Positions 57,801-64,000 of a DNA stretch of 64,000 nt are shown here, in pieces. Every line of letters starts with the position of its first letter. The stretch's first letter is position 1. This DNA comes from Sepiola atlantica. Taxonomy: Eukaryota; Mollusca; Cephalopoda; Sepiida; Sepiolidae. The translations under genes and the position numbers were made by a program. Below the pieces are notes generated by a model, which made no database searches, had not been told where the DNA came from, and worked only from the letters and a program-made list of their open reading frames with translations. The DNA lies in NCBI GenBank assembly GCA_963556195.1, contig OY744517.1:81735714-81799713 (forward strand), in the 5' to 3' direction.

Positions 57801-59295
57801 CATTCCGGTATTCTGCATTGCTATCAGCCTTCATAAATACTCACATATTTATTTAAAATAATTTTAACTGATGTATATTTCTGGATTAAAGGACTTCAAA
57901 TCACGGGAATTATATAGAAATATTTTTATTTTTTTTATTTTTATTTTATATCTTTTTATATCTCTTTAAACCTCCTCCGGTTTAAATCTCAACTGTTACT
58001 TTTCACCCCCCCCCCCTTTTTTTCAAACCTTCCTTACACTAAATTTAAATTTAAACAAACATACACAACGCTCTAAGCAAATAACGCGTCCAAATGAGAG
58101 TGACACGTGATTTCATATTTCCGAAACAGATGACAACAGAAGCTGAAGAGAGCCGGTTGGCTAAGTCCTTCCGTATTTGAAACCGACGGTACGGATGTTG
58201 TACTAATTTTTCTGTACCAAAATAAATATATACAGGGTGCCGCAGAAGTCTGGGAACATAGAAATCTGTAGAATGAAAAGTTATATACATTCTGTGATAG
58301 CATTTAATACAATGTTTATAGTTCAATAAAAAAAATGTCTTTTTAATCATTATTCATAAACATGTCATCATAATGTCATTAAAATATTAAAACATTTCAA
58401 TTTCACATAATTTTTATGAGCCCAGACTTCTGTATATATGAGATAGATAGATGAATATTTCAAGAAATGCTAGTAAGTAAATTTAACTAGAATTGATTTG
58501 AGAATAGAAATTTCAAATTTGATTTTAAATTAAACTTTCAGGAAAATTGTGTAACATTGTCCACCGTGGAATATTACATGCTTCCTCTATGACCCCATTA
58601 GAAGAAAAAGAAATATGATCTCATGAAAATCTACATAACTTGAATCATTCTTACCAAAATGTCAAGTTCTTAGGTTTTATAGTGTAAAAGTAATAATTAG
58701 CAGAAAGACGCATGGCTCTCATATTAGTATAAATAATATTTTAAGATGAATCGACTAAAATGTAACTGCAGCATCAACACGAAGAATAAGTTCAATTGTC
58801 CGACCAAATCTTGAGAATGTTAATGACTCTTCTCAAAGTTATCTAACATATAAAGTTATCTTGTCAGATTAAATAGAATTTAAGCTGACGAATCAAACTT
58901 TGTTTCTGGCTAGCTAATTTTTATTTGTTGTACCATGTTATTAGTTACAAATAATTTCAAATATTACTAGGTCTAGCCTGGGTAACTGTTAATATGAAAC
59001 ATTTTTAAATAATCACCTAAATATAAAAATCAGCAAGAGGGATAATTCGTTTTAAATTGAATAATATAATAGGAGTTGTCTACCGTAAGTTTAAAAATGT
59101 GCAAACAAATAAAAATTAAAAACTAATGCCGGGTAGGTACAGCCAGTCTACAATATAATAAAGTATTTGGTAAAAAAAATAATTTTCAATGTTTTTTGTT
59201 GTTTTTTTTTTTTTTGCATTTAGGCACCCAATGCAAGATTTGGCGAATGACGCAAATGAACCACTAGTTAAAACTGGGCGAATACCTCAAACAAG
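48637..59295 (+). CDS. Putative two-exon start of an unidentified host gene
   Basis: Exon 1 (48637-48839) starts at AAG-ATG-G, a good Kozak context, and encodes 67 residues (MDVPNGLPLNAEIKREQSF..., then EEMVGHKEITLNP) plus two bases. Exon 2 (59224-59295) follows TTTTTTGCATTTAG and encodes HPMQDLANDANEPLVKTG, then RIPQTR, ending with a GTAAAT donor. Exon 1 ends in phase 2 and exon 2 enters in the matching phase, restoring an ATG codon. Further exons would lie beyond the recognisable part or outside the window. No family recognised. The exon pairing is inference; exon 1 read through would simply stop at TAA after 68 residues. Confidence 0.45.
48842..49168. other. AT-rich intron sequence
   Basis: No feature recognised. 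Confidence 0.35.
49169..49282. mobile_element. Short palindromic MITE, copy 2
   Basis: Same ends and layout as 1733-1842: GTGCTTCTACGG, AAACCGAACCAAACCGA, TTAGGATTAAAAA, TTCGGTTCAAATTCTGTAGA. Confidence 0.7.
49487..49540 (+). pseudogene. U2 snRNA-like fragment
   Basis: GGCCTTTTGGCTAGGAGCAA, then AGTGTAGTATCTGTTCTTCT and GATATTATATTTTG, follow U2 snRNA from about nt 10 to nt 60 with substitutions. Unlike the SINE heads it seems to continue into the U2 Sm-proximal region. Too short and diverged to be functional. Confidence 0.6.
49755..50317. mobile_element. 580-bp-family MITE, copy 3, 8-bp TSD TGAAATTC
   Basis: Ends GGCTTTTGTATAGATCGAGT and GATCTATACAAGAGCC; perfect TGAAATTC repeats at 49747-49754 and 50318-50325. 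The interior is the complement of copy 1 over its length (ATCTGCGATAATTTAATATT, TACCGGCCGTATTCCACGA). Confidence 0.88.
50318..51895. repeat. Dispersed-module region and homopolymers
   Basis: Modules related to 33736-34110 occur at about 50480-50600 (GGATCATTTTACGCTAAATT) and 51195-51290. G-, C- and TA-runs at about 50615-50630, 50858-50876 and 50984-51006. No gene. Confidence 0.5.
51896..52020. repeat. Inverted repeat with (TA)n
   Basis: ACATAGAATCTTGATATTCT and AGAATATCAAGATTTTATAT flank TA-rich arms around a ~45-bp loop. Confidence 0.6.
52529..52612. repeat. Inverted repeat
   Basis: TATTTATTATGCGTAATACT and ATACAGTGAAAAT are mirrored by ATTTTCACTGTATAGGATTA and ACAGAATAAATA. Confidence 0.6.
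52672..53258 (+). mobile_element. Helitron-like non-autonomous element
   Basis: 5' A|TCTATATATATAAAGTTAGG; 3' ACCC...GGGT stem, then ATTCTT and CTAG|T (53255-53259). Related to the degraded minus-strand copy at 10653-11274. No coding. Confidence 0.65.
53470..53990 (+). pseudogene. Mariner-family transposase remnant
   Basis: Readable C-terminal catalytic part QKWMAENFHDYMTPDIWPPS, then SPDLDLLNYYVWKKVE (WPPSSPDLNPLDYYVW motif). The upstream part is scattered over frames. GTTACACACCCTGT near 54130 resembles a mariner terminus. Confidence 0.8.
54130..55186. other. Simple-sequence-rich stretch
   Basis: Contains (TG)n/(TA)n (54143-54172), a ~34-nt poly-A (about 54205-54237), a TA tract (about 54780-54811) and (TTC)n (about 55078-55102). 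No gene. Confidence 0.6.
55187..56707 (-). CDS. Penelope-like retrotransposon reverse transcriptase, intact ORF
   Basis: Minus-strand ORF. The frame is open from 56935, but its first ~76 codons cross a TA microsatellite, so Met at 56707 (MSKKHKLLHSTFDAW) is the likelier start, giving 506 aa. Motifs in order: FVIVPIDKATNNIAFICKKY; MYWIPKMHKTPVGARFIVAS; STYDFSTLYTKIPH (catalytic Asp); IGIPMGLDPSPFWADLYLHR; RYIDDLV (catalytic YIDD at about 55666-55679); ATFLDLDIKI. These are typical of Penelope-like element RTs. The protein ends soon after the thumb (NRNYII), and no GIY-YIG endonuclease is visible at either end. There is no stop or frameshift in the RT. Confidence 0.9.
   Translation of the reverse strand: MSKKHKLLHSTFDAWKNNVLRFVNKKVERLKEFKHPKRTNPLLRNPQITTELEMLQNRFVIVPIDKATNNIAFICKKYYIQRLLLEVGIIGEVSDTYKLSNNKSDNIIINNTVICEKLGLKLEEKYKKLPSMYWIPKMHKTPVGARFIVASKMCITKPLSKAVSKIFKLIINQINNFHKKSKFYSNINLFWVVNNSDLVKEKLDRINSRKQAKSISTYDFSTLYTKIPHKELIKELGNTVDLAFAGGKSKYIDFAKSKAFWCKNKNGKTSVSKTGLIMLISHLIKESYFQIGNKLFIQTIGIPMGLDPSPFWADLYLHRLEYIYMSSLIKNDISRAYSYHGCRRYIDDLVCINDSEEFANTKHLIYPKELKLNCEHKGTQATFLDLDIKIEDKIFIYKLFDKRNSFPFRIVRMPYKNSTSPVYIFYGSIMSEFLRIARVTLKLVDFMPPISDLIIRMINQGGDQNKIFGQLNKAITRHPDAFKSYQINQNKLIEQIIVYINRNYII
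56936..57228. other. Penelope-like element 5' flank
   Basis: AT-rich, short homopolymers, nothing coding. Confidence 0.35.
57229..57425 (+). pseudogene. LINE 3'-end remnant
   Basis: Same family as 5436-5905: CAAGTGATTAGACAAGACTG, ACCCGCTGAACCATAAGAAC and TCTGACCCCTGAAC align with it. Confidence 0.65.
57762..57857. repeat. Hairpin with ~38-bp arms
   Basis: TTTATGAAGGCTGATAGCAA and TTGCTATCAGCCTTCATAAA are perfect; the arms extend through TATGTG/CACATA. Small hairpin element. Confidence 0.7.
58234..58437. mobile_element. Mariner-type MITE
   Basis: TACAGGGTGCCGCAGAAGTC (left) and the complement of GAGCCCAGACTTCTGTATA (right) share CAGAAGTCTGGG, next to TATA. About 200 bp, non-coding. Confidence 0.5.
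58438..59223. other. AT-rich, no gene seen
   Basis: CTCATATTAGTATAAATA at about 58718 resembles a Helitron-like 5' end on the minus strand; nothing else is recognised. Confidence 0.35.
59224..59295 (+). CDS. Candidate internal exon (72 nt)
   Basis: Long poly-T tract and GCATTTAG acceptor, open phase-2 frame, GTAAAT donor. The peptide HPMQDLANDANEPLVKTG is not recognised. It is the best match in phase for the 48637 exon. Confidence 0.55.
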
Positions 59296-59765
59296 GTAAA
59301 TGGATTTTTGTCTGAATTTTTGGAATATAAACAGTTATGATTAGTTATATTGTTTCGCTTTGAACGTCTTCAACGTTAATATTTATATCTTCTAACATCA
59401 TGGATTTTTAAAAGTTAGACCCAAATAGCAATCCATCTGACAAGAAAAACAAGTTTCCTTTAGAATACAAAAGTTTCTAAATTTTAAGATTGACATATCT
59501 AGTAACAAAAAGACAGAAAATCTATTTTTTAATCTTTTTATTTTTTAATTATTGGATCACCACTTATTATGGCCAAGAAACACTCGAGGATATGGGTTTA
59601 TGAGATGGAATGATTCTCAATCAAAGGATGTGGAACACTATGGGAGTACTTACATTGGTCAATGGTATGAACTGCATTTGATTACTTATGGGGCGATTTA
59701 TGACAAGAATTTGTTGACATTGGATTTAAAGACTACGAAATTGTAATAAGCAGAGAAGCAGTCCC

Positions 59766-60578
59766 GTGGTATTGTGTTCCACATGCAGGAAGCCCTTGCA
59801 AAGAAGCACTGTCCATGGAAATTCTGCCTTCCGATTTCTTGCTGTGAATGTCTTACAAGAAAAAAAGTTTATAATATTCACAGACTCCTTATCTTCCCTC
59901 ACTGCTTTAGAAGAAAAGAGATCGTACCACCCTTATATCTCCAATATACTGGAAAAACAACTTAATGAAACACACAAAAGGAAGTAATCATGGCCTGGAT
60001 ATGAAGCCATGTGGGTATTAAAGGCAACGAAAGGGCGGACAAATTGACCAAAAAAGCCCTTAACAAAGAAATAAGTAATATCAAAATCCCATATACAGAT
60101 TTCAAAGGAAAAGTTAAGGAGCACATGAAATCAAAATGGCAAGAAATATGGAACACCAAGTTGTACGAACATCGATCTATAGTTGGAACAGAAAACCAAA
60201 ACATGACGACCAACCAAAAGGCAGACACAGTGTTGACATGTGTACGTATTGGCCACACAAGACTGACCCACATACACCTACTGGGAGGAGAGGAAGAGCC
60301 TCAGTGTAACTACTGCAATGAAGGACAAACAATAAAACAAATATTACTTAAATGCAAAAAAATATACACATATACGCAGTAAATACTACAAAGCAACTAA
60401 TATTAAAAAATTATTTGAAAATATAGCCACGTCTCAAATAATAGGGTTTCTCAAAGAAACCAACTTGTACAATAATATTTAATTTAAAAAAAAAATTTTT
60501 TTTAATTAAAAATTTGACCTGAGATGACCTTATAAGGGTTGAAAGGTCGTTAAAACCCAACAAACAAACAAACAAACA
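59766..60578 (+). pseudogene. LINE 3' part with RNase H and zinc tail
   Basis: FIIFTDSLSSLTALEEKRS (RNase H Asp), VGIKGNERADKLTKKAL (final Asp motif), then HLLGGEEEPQCNYCNEGQTI with a CCHC-like end. A frame break near 59995 separates them. A short 3' UTR (GAGATGACCTTATAAGGGTT) ends in an (AAAC)n tail at about 60558-60578, the usual LINE tail. The clade may be I/Jockey-like with RNase H. Confidence 0.82.
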
Positions 60579-60599
60579 ATACAAGGAAGAACCAAAGAT

Positions 60600-61420
60600 C
60601 GGAACTCAGTCGAGCACCTTCCATGAAAATAACGATAGTAGAGAGAGACTAGCAACATCACTTCTGTGAGAAAGGAGTTGTAGAAAAAAGATCATCCCCT
60701 CGCTAGATTTTAAAGTTGATTTACTACTCTGTCGAGCCGTGAAAGAGTAACCTGTGCTGCACCTCTCTAGCTGTGGCAGCAAAATGCCATCTTTGGATGT
60801 ATCCAACTCATTCATATAGAGAGATGATTACATCTGGAGTCAGGTACTTTCTGGAGCAGTAGAATGATCCAACCATTTTTCCAGTGACCTTAGCAATAGA
60901 CTGTGTATACGTCTTCCATTTTAAATCTGGAGTGAGAGTCAGTTCTAAGAGCTTATCAAAACAAGAGACTTCTTCAAAGAGAAAGCTATTTATTTTGACT
61001 AGGGAAAAACAGGGATCTGAGCGTTGGTTGTGAAAGGAAAGAAGCTTAGTTTTTCCACAGTGCACCACATGCTCCAGCTCCGAAAGAGAATCAAAGAGAT
61101 CTTGATCACCAGTGCTCTTCAAGGTGCTGCCATAGACAGTTGTGTTGTCTGCATAGATGTCAACAAATATAATTTGGCAGATGATTAATGAAAATCGGGA
61201 AGGGTGTTGGCCCCAGAATATATCCTTGAGGCATGTAGGCATTCATTCTATGTGCCCATGCCCATTAACAACTACTTTTATAAGCCTATCCGAGAGAAAG
61301 GATTCGATGGCTATGAAGACATTGCCAGATATTCTATAGCTAGCAAGTTTGTGGAGCCACCCTTTGTGCCAGACTCCAGCGAATGCTTTTGATGTACATT
61401 TCCCGGTTGTAACAAGGAAA
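60600..61420 (-). pseudogene. Degraded LINE RT fragment (minus)
   Basis: DIYADNTTVYGSTLKS keeps a mutated YADN where ADD is expected. LTLTPDLKWKTYTQSIAKV, GSFYCSRKYLTPDVIISLYE and LSHRSDVASLSL match the thumb region of the 18-, 35- and 45-kb family. Broken frames; 61200-61400 holds 5' remnants. Confidence 0.75.
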
Positions 61421-61449
61421 TTAGAAGTATCTGACTAAAAAATGAAGAA

Positions 61450-61503
61450 ATTCCGACATTCCTATGATCAACATTACCCTGTTGATCATAGGAATGTCGG
61501 AAT
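61450..61503. repeat. Perfect 24-bp hairpin, 6-nt loop
   Basis: ATTCCGACATTCCTATGATC and four more bases are mirrored exactly on the other side of loop TTACCC. Confidence 0.85.
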
Positions 61504-62384
61504 AAAATAAATATCCCCCTACCTTTTGTAACATGAGAGGAAAACATTGACCACAGCAATAAGTAATTCTTATGATTTTTTTTAAATCAGTTTTTGACTA
61601 GGTCATCAGCAAAGAAAGTTAAAGAAGTCAAACGAAATAGGAAGTAATTACTGTCATAAAGTAAACTGTGAATGCGTGACAACAATTATGGACTGCTTAT
61701 TTATGAAAACGTTACCCAAATTGTAATTAACTGTTAATGAATTTTAAGCAAAACGTGTACATGTATTCCTACCAAATTCTAAGGCCCGGCTAGAATTCTG
61801 AAATGTAATATAAGGTACGGAGACACTTAGTGGAAACAATAGCATTAAGGTTTTTATCTGTTGATCATATCTAAAATGTATGTGATGTGTGCCTTTACTT
61901 TTTATAAGGGAAAATAATGACAAAAATATGACTAATAAACAATCGTTGTGTACCGTAAGCTAAATAATTAGCTGTGAACTGTTTAAAATGATCTGTAAGT
62001 AATATTTTCCTTTGTCGTCATCACTCGTCCATTTGTGAAACATTGAAACGTTTTCATATTCCTCATTTAAAAACACCCGATCGGCAGAGAAGGACGTTTG
62101 TTTGTTTTTTTTGTTTTTTTTTACTCGTGACCATCGCACGAGTATATTTCAAAAGGATTCTTTATTTTATTAATTCAACAGAAGCGTTGTTTTCCTTCTT
62201 TCGCCTGGTAAAAAAAAAATATTTAATGACATTTCGGGCACGTCTACTTCACTTATGTGTCACTATTTTGTTCATACAAGTGGAATTCTTGTTTTATACT
62301 TCACCAACAACATCTTGATAAGCAACTCACTGGTAATGTATGACATTTGTACATGCTTAAGTGGTAACGACATCAGCCCTAGTT
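61504..62384. other. No gene seen
   Basis: AT-rich anonymous sequence before the RTE-type element. Confidence 0.35.
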
Positions 62385-64000
62385 AGATGGGAACGGTGGA
62401 GGTCTTGGACTGCCAAAAGTGTTCAAGTTGGTAAAGGATAGGCATCCAGCCGTAAAATTGCCTTAAATACAATGTCTAGTCGAAATACACCAGGAAAAAA
62501 GAAAGGCAGTGCCAGTAGCACTAATGCTGCTGGTAGTGTCTTGGGCTTCGTAGATCCCAGGATGCGTGGATCTTCAGGGCCTGGCTATGGCAAATCATAC
62601 GAACATCCAGAACTTTTTCGCATTGGATCTCTGAATGTTGGAACCATGCGAGGAAAGGCAAATGAGGTGGTGGAGACAATATCCAGAAAGAAGATTGACT
62701 TGTGTTGTTTACAAGAGACGAGATGGAGAAATGAAGGTGTGAGAAAAATAGTCGGGAGGGATACCAACTGCAAGTTCTACTGGTCTGGGAATGATAAAGG
62801 GACAGGTGGAGTGGGAATATTGGTGGCAGAGAAGTGGTGGGAGAAAGTTTTTGAGGTGAAGCGAATATCCGACAGGATAATATTTGTTCATCTTGTTGTT
62901 GGAAAGTTAGTGTTTGCCATTGTTTGCATCTACGCTCCACAAGTTGGACTCAGCAAGGAAGCAAAGGACAACTTCTATGAGCAGCTGCAGAGCCTAGTGG
63001 CGACTGTACCTAGTACTGAGGAACTGTTTGTGTGTGATGACTGGAATGGACATATTGGTATGAGGAATGCTGGAGGAGAAGACTACTCGAGTTTGCTGTT
63101 GCTAATAATCTAGTGATTGGCAACTCGGTGTTCGAAAAGAGGCCTAAACACCTAGTTACATACCAATCTGGAGGAATCATGACCCAGATAGACTACATAC
63201 TATTCCGGCGCAGCTTCAGGAAACGTGTCACAAATGTCAGAGTCAGCCTGGGTGAAGAATGTGGATCTCAACACAATCTTCTATTATGTGATCTCAAGGC
63301 AAAAGCTTCCCGCAAATGCAAACACAAGTTTACACTACGCATAAAACTGTGGAAGCTGAAGGATCCAATCATTCAGGCTAAATTTGCTGAGAGATTTGTT
63401 TCTTCACATCGGGATACACGGGCAGTGAGTGTTGAAGAGCACTGGAAGAGGCTCAAGGATGGATTGAATGATGCAGCGACGGAGGTGTGTGGAGTGTCAT
63501 TCAAGCACAATTGGAGGAAACAAACCTGGTGGTGGAATGAGATTGTTGATCAAGCTGTTAGAGAGAAGAGGCGATGCTACAGAGCATGGAAAACAGGAGG
63601 TAGCAGGGAAGCATACAATGGAGCCAAGCGTGCTGCTAAAGCTGCTGTACACCACGCTAAGTCAGAGGGAGATAAAGAGATTTTTCTCAAAATAAATCCC
63701 AAGTCAAGTGACATTTACAAGCTCGCAAAACAGATGCGCCGTGACAATCAAGATGTCTTGGGTGAAAAACCTATAAGGAACGACTCTGGTGAACTCTCAT
63801 TGGATGATGAAGCGAAAAAACAGTCATGGAAACAGCACTACGAACGCTTGCTGAACGTTGAATTTCCATGGAACCCCGATGAGCTGACTTATGAACCTCC
63901 TATAGAAGGTCCTAGTACCCCCATTACCCAGGAGATGCTCACTGAAGCAATCCGTAAAATGGGAGCTGGGCCATCTGGTATAGTTGCTGAGATGCTCAAA
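62385..64000 (+). mobile_element. RTE-type LINE, 5' part, runs off window
   Basis: The 5' leader (GATGGGAACGGTGGAGGTCT) is followed by endonuclease and linker coding up to the start of RT (ITQEMLTEAIRKMGAGPSG) at the window end. The reading frame shifts once near 63080 and is otherwise open to 64000. Confidence 0.85.
62472..64000 (+). pseudogene. RTE-type endonuclease/RT polyprotein (partial, one frameshift)
   Basis: Starts MSSRNTPGKKKGSASSTN. Endonuclease: FRIGSLNVGTMRGKANEVVE (Asn), DLCCLQETRWRNEG (Glu), VCIYAPQVGLS and LFVCDDWNGHIGM (GDfNgH-type). After the shift at about 63080: NLVIGNSVFEKR, YQSGGIMTQIDYILFRRSF and ECGSQHNLLLCDLK. Linker with WWWNEIVDQAVREKRRCYRA, then the RT start. Recently active by appearance, with a single visible break. 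Confidence 0.85.

Noticed and set aside
59552..59746. 64-aa ORF upstream of the RNase H fragment
   Set aside because: No motif; may be degraded LINE, but not supportable.
62043..62318. 91-aa ORF with hydrophobic stretch
   Set aside because: Poly-T-driven Phe-rich translation with no splice or start context.
1..64000. CRISPR arrays, bacterial operons, tRNA or rRNA genes
   Set aside because: No regularly spaced repeats with unique spacers, no Shine-Dalgarno-led gene strings, no cloverleaf or rRNA core sequence noticed; the window is eukaryotic.

Overview
The window is eukaryotic nuclear DNA: AT-rich, with spliced exons, long runs of simple repeats and a very high density of transposable-element remains. 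The LRRC59 and DCTPP1 orthologues, together with the mix of element types (LINEs with APE-type endonuclease, RTE, Penelope-like, Ty3/gypsy-like LTR elements, Tc1/mariner, Helitron-like elements and many MITEs), suggest an invertebrate, most likely a lophotrochozoan and perhaps a cephalopod mollusc. The species guess is inference.

Layout. 0-1.5 kb: an intact, intronless LRRC59 gene (+). 1.5-18 kb: no convincing host gene apart from one orphan exon candidate at 16.7 kb. This stretch holds MITEs, foldbacks, Helitron-like repeats, a tandem-repeat element, two U2-headed SINE copies and LINE tails. 18-25 kb: a decayed minus-strand LINE split by two solo-LTR-like insertions, then a deleted LTR retrotransposon. 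25-27 kb: a MITE with a perfect 8-bp target duplication and a ~980-bp giant hairpin.

27.8-42.5 kb: a four-exon gene (+) whose C-terminal half is dCTP pyrophosphatase 1 and whose first exon adds a helix-turn-helix segment resembling transposon-derived DUF4817. All splice phases fit, giving a predicted 238-aa protein. Its introns have been inflated by a 4.1-kb LTR retrotransposon, a textbook non-autonomous Helitron, an antisense LINE, a SINE and two copies of the tandem-repeat element.

42.5-48 kb: Helitron-like, RTE, Tc1, an uncharacterised CPLC protein gene and an antisense LINE. 48.6-59.3 kb: two exons whose phases match, possibly one host gene of unknown identity with a ~10-kb intron. That intron holds MITEs, a U2 fragment, Helitron-like and mariner remains, and an uninterrupted Penelope-like reverse transcriptase ORF on the minus strand. 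59.5-64 kb: three further LINE fragments, the last an RTE-type endonuclease/RT element running off the window end.

The host genes do not form an evident pathway; they are islands in repeats. The main points of interest are the HTH-DCTPP1 fusion, the U2 snRNA-headed SINE family, three MITE copies with perfect 8-bp duplications, the giant hairpin, and the open Penelope-like ORF without a visible endonuclease domain. All calls come from reading the sequence; no database search was possible.
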